Shown here: piece after piece, positions 43,367 to 53,659 of the stretch | How positions within the stretch are numbered: position 1 is the first letter of the stretch | Layout: every line of letters starts with the position of its first letter | Assembly (NCBI RefSeq): GCF_003589595.1 | Contig: NW_020653397.1 | Location: forward strand, 2,990,134-3,054,133 | From: Hyposmocoma kahamanoa | Lineage: Eukaryota; Arthropoda; Insecta; Lepidoptera; Cosmopterigidae | Length of the DNA: 64,000 bases | Direction of reading: 5' to 3' | The notes under the pieces: model-generated | What the model saw: only the letters and a program-made list of their open reading frames with translations | Told to the model about the DNA's origin: nothing | The model's database searches: none | Made by a program: the position numbers and the translations under genes

Positions 43367-43580
43367 CTGCCTCAATGGCCGAACCCTACCGTCCGTTACC
43401 ATACTTGTCTGCCACGCAGAGGTACTGGGTTCGATTCCCGGGCCGGGAAAAAACATGGCCTACATTTTTTTTTCTCGTGAATTTTGGTGTAATTTGTGGT
43501 TGTTTATATGAGAGTCCATGGCACCCGCGAGATAGGGTGTCCCTACTGCGGGTCTATGAGTGTGTCCATTATTATTAATA
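43367..43580 (+). mobile_element. SINE-1, diverged copy
   Basis: Head ACTGCCTCAATGGCCGAACC with a small tandem duplication (CCGT/CCGTTACC), B-box GGTTCGATTCC, and body ATGGCCTACATTTTT. Confidence 0.88.
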
Positions 43581-43654
43581 AAGAGGAAATTACAGCTCGA
43601 TACACCGTTAATTCGTAAAATGAAAAAATAATTTAGTTTATTTTTAAGTCTGAG

Positions 43655-44125
43655 ACGGTGTGACCTCCTTAGACCGTCTCTCACCTCTTTGTATCGCCTC
43701 TCTCCGCTTGTATCATATCATTTTTTATTTTACTTGTATTTAAATTTTAAATTTGAATTGTTCCATCTTCCTTCACTTTCTCATTTTGTTTTCGTACCAC
43801 GGTCACTCCCAGCTCGACCGCCACAACAGTCGAAGCTGTTCCAAATTCCATCGCGAATAATCGCTAATTCTGGTTCTGTACTACGTTTGTAATCATTTAA
43901 TAAGTTAAATCATGTGTAATAATTTATAAGTCTACAGCCTTCGTGTACCTAAATCTGTAATTCCGTTACTCGGCCCATTTAGGGGTAAGTGCCTTAATAA
44001 TAAAGTGTAGGGAGTGTTTTATACTGTTGTACCTGTTTTTTACATTTACCTTTTTATTGTTACAGCCCTTTCTTTAAACTTTACTTCTTTAATAAATTTT
44101 GTGGACCGGAAGTTTCCAGTTTCAT
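43655..44125 (+). repeat. D8 repeat, second copy
   Basis: CACCTCTTTGTATCGCCTCT, AGTTAAATCATGT, GGGGTAAGTGCC, TGTAGGGAGTGTTTTATACT, TTATTGTTACAGCC and AATAAATTTTGTGGACCGGA follow the order of 33485-33970. Open frames here are not conserved. Confidence 0.6.
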
Positions 44126-44214
44126 TGCCGTGAACTTGTTCACGGCTAGTTAGGATTACAACCCTTTCAAGTGTTATGTAGTTCATGTAATTATTACACA
44201 ATATAGACTAAAGA

Positions 44215-44300
44215 TTGGATCTAAAGTCGCTGGTTCGTGTCCAGCTGGATCAAAGGAGTTTGATTTGGTTTGTTCGTTCTTTGTATCAATAATAACAAAA
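44215..44300 (+). mobile_element. SINE-3 3' fragment
   Basis: GTCGCTGGTTCGTGTCCAGC, then GGATCAAAGGAGTTT and TTCTTTGTATCAATAATAAC. Confidence 0.55.
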
Positions 44301-44345
44301 AACTAGGGGAGTATTTTCACAAATCAATATATGAAAAACATCTTG

Positions 44346-44612
44346 ACATTCAATAAAATAATTTGTAAAACTTAATGTAGCGTAAATTGGAATGTTTTCT
44401 TTGTAAAATTAAAAATAAGGTATATATAAAATAAGGTTTGCATTAATATTAGACATAACTGGTTGAAGACTGTACCACCTCAGTCAACCGTGACCATGGG
44501 ACCTATAAAGGGCCCGAATCGTCGGTTTGTTTGAAAAAACAAATATACGCGATTCAAATCCGGTTTCATTTCCTATGTGTAACAATCGCGAAAACCTAAG
44601 AACTCGATATCT
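44346..44612 (+). repeat. FB-1 repeat, plus-arm form
   Basis: Collinear with 28345-28608 plus the distal end TGTAACAATCGCGAAAACCT. The core reads CCTATAAAGGGCCCGAATCG, so it is mutated. Confidence 0.85.
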
Positions 44613-44789
44613 TGACATTCACTAAAATAAATACTGCAACTAAATAAAAAATTTAACTTTACATATTTAATCTACTTGCACTATAAAAACTTAAAGAAAC
44701 AGAGATTCTAAACTCAAAACTCACGTTTTTATATTATTGTCGTATTTTTTTGGCTGAAATAAAAAAGGTTTACGAGCACTAACGCACAA

Positions 44790-44998
44790 TAACGCACACA
44801 CTCAACATAGCCCCGCACTAAAGAAACCCTGTGTCGCGGATGCCATGGACACACACATAGACAACCACAAATTACACCCAAACTCACGAGAGAAATAAAT
44901 GTAGTTCATACAAATATTTCGCCCGGCCCGGGAATCGAACCTGGGACCTCTGCGTGCCAGTCCGGCATGGTAACCGTTCGGCCACGGAGGCAGTTAAA
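44790..44998 (-). mobile_element. SINE-1, inverted full copy
   Basis: On the minus strand TTAACTGCCTCCGTGGCCGA, B-box GGTTCGATTCC, complete body. Confidence 0.92.
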
Positions 44999-45258
44999 AC
45001 TGATTCTATGTTTAATTTTTTCTAATTAAAAAGAATAATTTTTTAATTAAAAATATGTATAGATGTCAAAAACTACGGCACTTATCGATTTAGGTTCATG
45101 TGACCATTAGAGGAGGTGAACAACTTGCCGCATGAATATTTTACGCCACCGCTAGCGACAAGTCAGTCACAGTAGAAACACACTGTACTCGTCTTTTTCT
45201 TTATAACTAAACAAAAAGTACGGAAAAATCTTGTCCTGTCCATAAAGCTAGACTGCTT

Positions 45259-45520
45259 GTTTTTGTCATCATCATCGTCATCAACCCATTTATAAGTCCC
45301 ACTGCTGGTCACGGGTCTCCTCTCAGTGTTGGGGACTTCACAAGTTTTTCCAGGTTGTGAATCTTCTTCGACGTATAGGTTTCATGACGATGTTTTCCTT
45401 CACTAGAAAGGTAAATTTCAAACTTAATTTCGCATATAAATTCCGAGAAACTCAGAGGTGCAAGCCCGGATTCGAACCCACCACGGCCTCCGCTTGAGAA
45501 GCGGTAGGTCAAACCATTAA
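45259..45520 (-). mobile_element. SINE-5, lepidopteran tRNA-derived SINE
   Basis: On the minus strand the tRNA-like head (CCGCTTCTCAAGCGGAGGCC, B-box GGTTCGAATCC) lies at 45460-45520. The body has GGAAAACATCGTCATGAAAC, GGAGACCCGTGACCAGCAG and a GATGACGATGATGATGACA tail. I recognise the body from Lepidoptera. The 67-codon minus frame is a by-product. Confidence 0.85.
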
Positions 45521-45768
45521 CTTACTACGGCGTTTTATTAGTATTTGTATGACGAGAAAAACTACTAATAGATTGATTGCATGTTTACAGTTAATGTGCG
45601 AAGTCGTAATCAACTTCATACAGCCGAGACCTCGACTGCATGAAGTTGGTAAAGACTTCACGCCTTAACTGCGTACAGCCGAGACTTCAACTGCATGCAA
45701 TAGAGACTTTAACTTCAAGCATCGATGTGAGCGATAATTCAAAAATGAAAAGTAGATTGACGCTCTTA

Positions 45769-45930
45769 CGAGTGCATGTGTCTGTCAGCGAGTGCCTGCG
45801 AGTGCATGCGAGTGTCTGCGAGTGCCTGCGAGTACCTGCGAGTATCTGCGAGTGCCTGCGCATGCCTGTGTGTGCCTACGAGTGCCTGTGAGAGCCCGCG
45901 AGGGGAATGCCTGCAAGTACCCGAGTGCCG
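45769..45930. repeat. 10-bp minisatellite, GCGAGTGCCT-like
   Basis: At least a dozen consecutive 10-bp units (GCGAGTGCCT, GCGAGTGCAT, GCGAGTATCT and similar). Overlapping open frames in several phases, such as 45640-45891, arise because ten is not a multiple of three and the unit lacks stops. Confidence 0.92.
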
Positions 45931-45966
45931 CGTTCGTTCAGGGAAGTACCCCGAAGCTGGTGTGCT

Positions 45967-46665
45967 ACCCATATCTAAATATATGCTATAAGATATCTAA
46001 TAGAATTTAATTCGATTGAATATTTTAAGAGTTCAAATTCCCTCAAAATATCTAGAAGAAGGTTTCTAGATAATTTAAAGTAAAAGTGGGCACAATATTA
46101 TTAGTAGATCACAAGAATGCTTTGAGAAACTATCTGTAGGTAGTGTTAAGAGTGATTCTTATCTTTTTTCTCAAGTAACCCTTCTAGAATGCTACAAGAC
46201 CATTTGTAGAATGCATACAGTTTTTATTTAGTCTTGTAGACAGTTTTCAGATAATTTATAGTCAATGATAGTTTTCTTAGTAATGCTATTTTAAAACCAA
46301 AATACTAAAGTGTTACAAACATAAGACGCAATTCTCTTAATACTAATAGATTTCAAATTTAATGGCTTACAAAATATAAATTATCAAAATTGCAACATGG
46401 CGAAATTAGATGTTACAGTTTTCACAGTATTAACAGACTTTACTGGATGTGTATAGAACAATTTTACTAAAAATAATCAGTTGTTCTACAGATGAACTTA
46501 AAATAAATACCATAAGAATAAATCTTAAGAGAGAATACACTTAAATAAGGTGTTAAAATTTAGACTTGAGTGAAATAAGTCTATAAGAACAATTTCTTTT
46601 TTCTAAAACCATTTACAGAGAACTATTATCTAAATCAATACCATATTAAGACACTTTATAGATAT
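45967..46665. repeat. Element A, copy B (internal deletion, no insertions)
   Basis: Matches 39025-39455 (ATTTAATTCGATTGAATATT, AGAAACTATCTGTAGGTAGT) and then jumps to sequence equivalent to 41680-41760 and 42300-43040 (ATCAGTTGTTCTACAGATGA, AAATAAGTCTATAAGAACAA). It lacks hAT-N3, both SINE-1 copies, TSD8-N1 and TA-N1. Confidence 0.85.
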
Positions 46666-46676
46666 AACAGTTTTAA

Positions 46677-46820
46677 GTAAGTAAGTAAGTAAATTCTTTA
46701 TTTCCTCCACAAATTTGTAACAACTTAAGTAAACATAAGAGATATTAAAGTAAAAAACATGACAGGAAAATTTGTAGAGGCTGGAGCCTAAACTAGGATA
46801 CCCTGTATTTTAGGTCACCA
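46677..46820 (-). repeat. LINE 3' end running into the gap
   Basis: On the minus strand: GCTCCAGCCTCTACAAATTT, GTTACAAATTTGTGGAGGAA, AATAAAGAATTTACTTACTT. The (ACTT)n tail and AATAAA fit a LINE 3' end. The body is hidden in the N gap. Confidence 0.6.
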
Positions 46821-47220
46821 NNNNNNNNNNNNNNNNNNNNNNNNNNNNNNNNNNNNNNNNNNNNNNNNNNNNNNNNNNNNNNNNNNNNNNNNNNNNNNNN
46901 NNNNNNNNNNNNNNNNNNNNNNNNNNNNNNNNNNNNNNNNNNNNNNNNNNNNNNNNNNNNNNNNNNNNNNNNNNNNNNNNNNNNNNNNNNNNNNNNNNNN
47001 NNNNNNNNNNNNNNNNNNNNNNNNNNNNNNNNNNNNNNNNNNNNNNNNNNNNNNNNNNNNNNNNNNNNNNNNNNNNNNNNNNNNNNNNNNNNNNNNNNNN
47101 NNNNNNNNNNNNNNNNNNNNNNNNNNNNNNNNNNNNNNNNNNNNNNNNNNNNNNNNNNNNNNNNNNNNNNNNNNNNNNNNNNNNNNNNNNNNNNNNNNNN
47201 NNNNNNNNNNNNNNNNNNNN
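46821..47220. other. Assembly gap, 400 N
   Basis: Unknown sequence. The nominal open frame across it is an artefact. Confidence 1.
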
Positions 47221-47629
47221 ATTAAATTAAGTGAAATAAAGATTACTTGAATGTGAATCTGGTGCTTATAGTACAGGGAGTGATCGTCTGGCACGTTATT
47301 GTTATTATTATTATAATAGCACAGTTAGGGTTAATATTCAAATTAAAGTTACCAAATGTTAACCCTTCGCTGCTCACACACGCGCTATTAACTTGCCTTT
47401 TTGGTATTATCATAATAATAATAATTTTCTATACTGCCGCATCATTACTTTACAAGGGAATTCTCTGTACGGTGGTGCTGCGAAGGATATCTAGGATGAA
47501 ACTGATTTAGAAAACTTTGACTCACGATGTTCCTACCGGGAAATCAACCTCGACCGTCTCATTTAGCAACTACTTACTTACTTACTTCTCCTTTCCATCA
47601 TAGTGGGACTAGACATAGGCTGGGTTTCC
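47221..47629. other. Unannotated stretch
   Basis: TTA-rich patches and a (TTAC)n run at 47570-47585; no gene. Confidence 0.4.
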
Positions 47630-47830
47630 ACACCTTATGTTGTGGATATTCGAAACGGCGAACGGCTATGGAGTAGTATTCCCTGCCTGCAGACTTGTAC
47701 CCCGAACGCTAATTAAGGCGAGAGTGATTAGGCATTATTTAAGTGTGCATGCTATAACGTCGACCTCATCGCTTTCTATCCGGTGAGATGGAGGTCATAT
47801 ACGTACTATATTCTTATAAAAGAAAATCTT
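47630..47830 (+). pseudogene. Jockey-like LINE ORF2 C-terminal scrap
   Basis: Conceptual residues after frame slips resemble GVVFPACRLVPRTLIKARVI, the degraded form of the WNSLPxxVFPxxYNLGxFKARVNRH ending seen at 2460-2588 and 53700-53790. After the stop, GGTGAGATGGAGGTCATAT matches 53825-53840. Confidence 0.55.
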
Positions 47831-47869
47831 ATATCTGGAATTCACAGCACAGCTAAAGAAATTGTAATT

Positions 47870-48060
47870 TTATTTTTATAAGAAATGAAACTATTTTTCG
47901 AATCTAAATTGTGTGTATTTGTTTTTCCGAACAAACGAATGTTTCTGGCCTTTTACGGGTTGTCTTGCTGGTCAGATATACGCAAATATACGCAATTTAG
48001 ATCCGAAATATACTTTCATTTCCTATGTATATCAATAGCGACAAAAGACACACGGTGTCC
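47870..48060. repeat. FB-1, old diverged foldback copy
   Basis: AGAAATGAAACTATTTTTCG at the left and TACTTTCATTTCCTATGTAT at the right are mirrored arms around CTGGCCTTTTACGGGTTGTC. Confidence 0.65.
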
Positions 48061-48230
48061 CTTTCAAAGAACAATGGCAAAATCATAGTTGAAAGAATGC
48101 GTTAGCGTCTTCAAATGTGTTAATTACAAGTTTGAATAAAATAAATTAATTAGGTTTTTCAAATTATAATAGGGGCCTATCTAAGTCTGGAAATAAAATC
48201 ATATTTAAAAAAAACTCTAATGACTTTATT

Positions 48231-48909
48231 CGTCACCAAATAAGAGGCCAAATTTGACACTTGTCATCGTGACGCGAATAGGGATGTGGACTAATCATAT
48301 GGATAATCACATTATACGATTTTCACGAGAAATCTATTCAAAATTGTAAGAGTTTGTGATTGTTTAGATTATTTTTCGGTTCATTGTTGTTCAGGGGGCC
48401 TAAAAGGCCAAGTCGTGCAATTTAGTTAAAAGCAATTCATTTACAGAATTCCTTGCAATTCTGTAGCAATTGCTCTTAATTTGAATGAATTGTATCCAAT
48501 TCTTTTAACTTTGATTCTATAATATTCATAAATGGTTTATTACGAGAATTTAGTGCAAATAATAAAACAACTACATAAGTCAATATTTTTTCCGAGAAAT
48601 CGAAGTGACTCGGTGAAATTCGGCGATCAATAGCTTACAACACTATCATTTAAGAACAAATAGCTTGTAGACGTAACTGCTTTCAGGACGTTTCGGAGTA
48701 ACTCAAAATTGCATTTTATTTTGGAATTCGTGCGAAAACAGCACTTCAAATATATTTTGTTATATTAAATAGTATTTCAATAAAGTTTATGTATTTTTTT
48801 TAAACTCAATTATGCTAATTATTGTTTGTTTATTGTTTCGTTGATCGCATTCAAAGTTACATACTATCGCCTTCTTTAGCTGTCAAATTTGGCCTCTTAT
48901 TTGGTGACG
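48231..48909. mobile_element. TSD8-N5 element, 29-bp perfect TIRs
   Basis: CGTCACCAAATAAGAGGCCA (48231 on) and its exact 29-bp inverse ending at 48909 bound 679 bp. Flanks ACTTTATT and ACTGTAAT are a 6/8 match. A paralogous empty site at 63916-63931 reads ACTAAATT (minus strand). No transposase frame. Confidence 0.85.
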
Positions 48910-48960
48910 ACTGTAATTAGTATGTAACCGGACTGATATCTACTACTATTATCAGTTTCT

Positions 48961-49111
48961 CAATGCTCAAGTCAGGATTTGAGCAGACTTGAGTATGATT
49001 TCAAGCACTGGAAATACGACCCTAATGGCAAGGACTTGAGTATGATTTTCAGTGCTCACTGCAATACTCAAGTCCTGACTTGAGTATTGAGTAGAGTTCT
49101 AGAATACGACC
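48961..49111. mobile_element. TSD8-N4b MITE, one end truncated
   Basis: CTCAATGCTCAAGTCAGGAT to CTAGAATACGACCCTA. AGTTTCT lies at 48954-48960 and 49112-49118. The empty counterpart is near 63890-63900. Confidence 0.75.
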
Positions 49112-49118
49112 CTAAGTT

Positions 49119-50010
49119 TCTTAACGTTGAGCGACATTTAGCCGCCAAAACAGAAATTTCAGTATCTACGTACGGATATGTGTACGTATGCACATTCGCA
49201 TATACTCGCGATGTACTCGCGCTTGCGTAGGCGTTACACGCGCCTTTCAATATTATCCGAATTTGTGCGTCCGTACACGGTGCGCCGCGGGCGCAGGTGC
49301 GGGGGATTATCCAAAATATGAGGACGGGTTTGCAGGTTACACAATATTACAACTGCAAGAAGACATGAACTTCTGTTTATGAAAGCTCATTGAGTGTCCA
49401 TATCGCACGTGCTAGCCATACTAAGTTAGTATGGAGTCTTATTATACTACGCCGCGAGTGAACTCTGAAACCGTAACAAAATTACTGATTAAATTCCTCT
49501 TGTTTTTCCAATAGTCCCTTTATTTCAGGCTAAATTTGTCTAATCAATTTCGATCCGTTTACTTCGCGTCCAAACTTTTGGTTTATTTTACAAATTAATT
49601 TCTGAATATGAAATAAACCAATCATAATATTAGGCAGTATTCAAAAACGATTAGGTATTAGCTGCGCATTAATCAATTCTACACTAACTATTCAACAAGA
49701 GAAACAGCAGTATGCAGCTATAGAAACTGTCAAAAATAAATTACTTTTTTTATAATCACGATGGTATTTTATATCCTTGATACGCCAAATTCAAAAAAGA
49801 AATATGAATTTAAGGAACGCAGCTGAATATCGCAAAAGGCGCACCATACCAGAGCTGCTATTTTGTAATTTAAAAAAATATCTGAGTTTCTGAGAGCGAT
49901 AATTCCAGTTAAGAGAAGCTTTTGCTAACCAGGAGAAGCTTTTGCTTCTCCAAAAGAATAACCATTCAAAGGGGAAAAAATGCCAAATCGATAAAATTTT
50001 ATTTCATTCT
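49119..50010. other. Unannotated stretch
   Basis: A CG-rich, alternating purine-pyrimidine patch spans 49160-49310; small open frames there are unrecognised. Bases 49905-49950 repeat AGAAGCTTTTGCT in tandem. Confidence 0.45.
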
Positions 50011-50014
50011 TCAG

Positions 50015-50175
50015 TGGTCGTGACTTGCACACCGGTTTTGATGGTGTCGCCAACTCTGAGATCCCGGGTTCGATCCCCGGCCGGGTCAATCTAGAAATTT
50101 TTTTTCTATATTGTCTCGGGTCTGGGTGTTTGTGGTACCGATGTTGTTTCCAATTTCCATAGTACTTTAATTACT
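50015..50175 (+). mobile_element. SINE-2 copy
   Basis: AGTGGTCGTGACTTGCACAC, B-box GGTTCGATCCC, GGCCGGGTCAATCTAGAAA, then CTCGGGTCTGGGTGTTTGTG. Confidence 0.88.
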
Positions 50176-50191
50176 CACTTTGGGGTCGAAG

Positions 50192-50682
50192 CATCGAGTA
50201 TATAACCAGAAATAGAGACGAAATGTCATTTAATTTGTTTGAAAACTATTCCGCCATATCATAACAGTGACAACTGCGCTCCGATTGGCCAACCGGAATT
50301 CGAAACTATTGACTGGTGTCGTCAATTATTTCACTTCAAATCAGCCAGTTAGCTTGAGCTTTGCTATAATGGACGAAAATTGCAAAATTACATATTTAAT
50401 ATTTAATTACCGACGAAATTTGATTCCGTTTGTTTTGTAATTAGATGTTTTGCTGTTTTTCCCCACACCACGGAATGGAACAGCACTCCATTGTTAGACA
50501 TATTATCTTTATTACAATAAATACAGAATATTTTCGGAATATACGGAGACGTACACACAGGTCACTTGTTGGCGCTATCTATGTTTCAGTGCAAATGAGA
50601 GTTGATATTTATAAGTTATGTATCACTGATACAGGAATATATAGCCCTTATTTCATCTCTATTTCTGGTTATATACTCGATG
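50192..50682 (-). mobile_element. TSD8-N2 element, copy 3
   Basis: CATCGAGTATATAACCAGAA and CTGGTTATATACTCGATG ends; flanks GGTCGAAG (50184-50191) and GGTCGGAG (50683-50690), 7/8. 491 bp. The 85-codon frame inside is not conserved in the other copies. Confidence 0.93.
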
Positions 50683-50690
50683 GGTCGGAG

Positions 50691-51000
50691 CAACGTATGT
50701 AATGTTGTCTAATTTTTTTTTATTATGTCCTTTATTTAACGGTTTGTAAACAAACAATTTCCCTGATAAGTTTCTCTGTAAAAGGGAACATAACATATCA
50801 GCGAATTACATAATTGCATGCTGTATGCAATGATTAGTCCAACCTCGTGTTACACAGAGGTGTGGTTTATGGAGCTGCACCTACGTTAGGTCACTTAGTA
50901 ACAACTATTGCGTTGGACGTTCTTCCATTTAAATTAATTTACATATTCAGTTCTTAGGTTTTCGCGATTGTTACACTTAGGAAATGAAACTATTGGTCCT
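50691..51000. other. Unannotated, ending in an FB-1 arm
   Basis: Bases 50950-50996 (CAGTTCTTAGGTTTTCGCGA, GGAAATGAAACTATT) are a single FB-1 arm. The rest is unassigned. Confidence 0.5.
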
Positions 51001-51079
51001 ACTAACGGTCCATGGACGCTAAGGAGACAGCTATTATGAGACACAACCTGTGTGGACACACATGTCCTTGAAACCGTGG

Positions 51080-51319
51080 GCGGCGCAGGCTGAGAACCGC
51101 AAAAGGCTCAAACACGCCATCCTTACTCAGTGTTTTGTGCCTTTTGTGGTTGAAACCCTGGGTCCCTGGGGGCTACAGGCGTAACTTCTAACAAATGAGC
51201 TTTCAGATCACCTCGTAGAAGCCTCCGGTGACCATAAGACTGGCAGTTATATCCGTCAAAGAATAAGTTTAGCAATTCAAAGAGGAAATGTTGCTAGCCT
51301 TCTGGGCACGATGCAGTAG
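51080..51319 (+). pseudogene. Probable LINE polyprotein C-terminal fragment
   Basis: A single frame with one TAA stop reads AENRKRLKHAILTQCFVPFV, VETLGPWGLQA, stop, LLTNELSDHLVEASGDHKTG and SYIRQRISLAIQRGNVASLL before TAG. The VETLGxWG and ISxAIQRGNxAS patterns are, as I recall, typical of C-termini of reverse-transcriptase polyproteins found in many animals. No RT core is present and I cannot name the clade. It sits between FB-1 pieces. Confidence 0.5.
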
Positions 51320-51429
51320 AGTACGGCCCTCGATGAAACTTATCTATTTATAAACTTGTTTATGTACCTACCTGCTTCTATATATAGTTTCGTATCGATT
51401 CAATAGAACTAAACTCGAATTACAACAAA

Positions 51430-51575
51430 TATTTAGTTATCGAGTTCTTAGATTTTCGCGATTGTTACACATAGGAAATGAAACTATTTTTCCGGATTTA
51501 AATCGCATATATTTGTTTTTCAAACAAAACCGACGTTTCGGGCCCTTTACAGGTAAAAAATAGTTTCATTTCCTA
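51430..51575. repeat. FB-1 foldback copy
   Basis: Minus arm with CGACGTTTCGGGCCCTTTAC, then a short plus arm AAAAATAGTTTCATTTCCTA; the spacer is deleted. Confidence 0.85.
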
Positions 51576-51806
51576 TAATTTACATATTTATTCATGAAAA
51601 ATTGATAGATCATATGATTTAGTATTTATTTTTAAATAATCATCTTACAAAAAATATACGATACACATAAATAATGTGCTAAGAATGTGTAAAGAATATG
51701 CTAATTTGTTGCGCGACAAAATGCAATTTACCCGATCATAAAATTCCGAAAACAGGCTTACAATAAAAGTCTAAAACAAATTATTTAAGAATAAAATATT
51801 TTTATA
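51576..51806. other. Unannotated AT-rich spacer
   Basis: Nothing was seen between two FB-1 copies. Confidence 0.4.
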
Positions 51807-51807
51807 T

Positions 51808-52036
51808 AGGAAATGAAACTATTTTTCCGGATTTAAATCGCGTATATTTGTTTTTTCCAACAAATCAACGTTTCGGGCCTTTTACAGGTCCCATGGTTGA
51901 CCACGGTTGGACAATGGGCCCTGTAAAGGGCCCGAAACGTTGGTTTGCTTGAAAAAACAAATATACGTGATTTAAATCCGGAAAAATAGTTTTATTTCTT
52001 ATGTGTAATAATCGCGAAAACCTAATAACTCGATAG
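51808..52036. repeat. FB-1 foldback copy, nearly complete
   Basis: Arms of ~85 bp: AACTATTTTTCCGGATTTAA to CGACGTTTCGGGC-like on the left, and CTGTAAAGGGCCCGAAACG to ATCCGGAAAAATAG on the right, separated by CATGGTTGACCACGGTTGG. It ends with TAATAATCGCGAAAACCTAA. Confidence 0.88.
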
Positions 52037-52299
52037 AGATATTTATTTCTCATTAAGTAGGTACTACAGAAGCTACTAAATTTTGGTTTTTGAACTGAAG
52101 GCCTGTGGCTGTTAAACTCGAGGCTTTCTTTATTAGACCTATCTGTTCAAATCGTTCACAATAAGTGACGTAATCAGCTAAATAAGGGACCACGTTTATC
52201 GACATAAGCCGGTCAGTAAAAGGTTTATGTCCATGTAACAAGAGCGAAAAAGACACGTTTTGCCTCGGCGTAAAGTGGGCTGGAAATAGAATTTCGGGA

Positions 52300-52505
52300 C
52301 TTGAGCACAGATTTTATAGTTACTACGTAACTGATACATCTCTCTGAAAGGTGAAAATAACATTGCCCGCCGTGTGCAGTTGTGCGGAGACGAATGCTCA
52401 TAAATGAAAGACTTGTATGAACGGTTGCGTCGACGTCGTTGGCGCACTCGGCGGCAGGCACTTATCGCGTAATTCTTGAGCGAGTGACGGAGCCCTGACT
52501 TGGGC
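52300..52505 (-). repeat. Dispersed repeat D5, inverted copy
   Basis: The minus strand matches 21060-21260: TACGCGATAAGTGCCTGCCG, TTATGAGCATTCGTCTCCGC, GCACACGGCGGGCAATG. Overlapping minus frames are not shared with copy 1. Confidence 0.7.
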
Positions 52506-53311
52506 ATTTTTCTACGTTTTTTATATACCTATCGATAGATCTCACTATTTTGATTGTTATTAGACATTTTTACCTAAAATTATACTTTGCCGGGAAAACA
52601 TGAGCCGTTTCATCCAAATCTTAACAGGTCTTGATTTAAAACTACTTGAGCGTTAATCTTTCGCAATTGAGAACCTTCTCCTTTTTTGAAGTCGGGTAAT
52701 ATAAGTAACTGTATTCACTCCTTTATTTAAAATGGAACCTTTTTATCATTGGAACTTTGGCTACTGGAGAAAACACGATACACGGCAAGACAGCGTTAGA
52801 ATATGGTATAACATACGTGGATAAAGCGCTCAAGTTCCGCGTTCGTGTCTAACGACAATCTTTGATAGAATTCGTAATAGTTTTACGCAAACGTACTAGA
52901 TGGTGCTAGTGTGCGGATGGCGCTAATGTTGCAAACAGTTCTTAAAAACAGGTTATTGTATTTGCAAACATCAAAATGCTAATGCATATTATAATAAAAT
53001 CTGTACAAAGACAGAAAAACAGTTTCAAAAGCTGAAGAAGTAATCAAGTAAATGCGAGGATAAAATAAATACAAACGGTTCTCGACGCTCGGGAAAAACA
53101 AGCTCTTGCCTAAATAATTCATGTATATAGCTTCAGGGTGGTAGCTACTTAGATAAGTACTTGTTTGTTGAGCCAAATTGTAAACGTTTACGTTACGGAA
53201 AATTGGATTAATCTGCCTTTATTCATACATACCGGTTATTACAAATTATATACAGGAGTATCTACCAAAATAATGTATATAATATAATGTATAACTTTAC
53301 TTTCTTTTTAT
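52506..53311. other. Unannotated stretch
   Basis: A D6 scrap (GAGAACCTTCTCC, GAAGTCGGGTAA) lies at 52670-52697. No gene. Confidence 0.45.
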
Positions 53312-53366
53312 TTTTTAAGTAGCAGTAGAGTTCTTTGTGAAAGAATTCGTCCAGGATAGTACTGCA
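53312..53366 (-). repeat. IR-A end fragment
   Basis: AAGTAGCAGTAGAGTTCTTT and ATTCGTCCAGGATAGTACTG. Confidence 0.75.
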
Positions 53367-53655
53367 ATCGCCGAAGCGTTCTTATAGTATGCGTAAGAGG
53401 ATACAGGGCCTCTTTACGGCGGTGGGTTTAACAGCAGGATTTTAGTGGGTATACCGGGCTATGACCATTCTATTGATAATGCCCGATTCTCCGTTGTCAA
53501 TTTTGCAAGCCAAGATTTAAAACAGCGTGACTTTATCACTTGGATCAGGCAGTATGAATAATTCCTTACTTCTCGCGGGCAATAAACTAACCTAACCAAA
53601 ACACTACTTTGACCAAGACAGGGATTATGGACATGAAAAATAATTCAAGAATTCG
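53367..53655. other. Unannotated stretch
   Basis: One frame from ~53410 to 53557 is open (GGGFNSRILVGIPGYDHS) but I do not recognise it. Confidence 0.35.
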
Positions 53656-53659
53656 CACG

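Noticed and set aside
45640..46010. Cys/Ser-rich overlapping open frames
   Set aside because: They are produced by the stop-free 10-bp minisatellite in several phases and on both strands.
46815..47294. 159-codon open frame
   Set aside because: Nearly all of it is the 400-N assembly gap.
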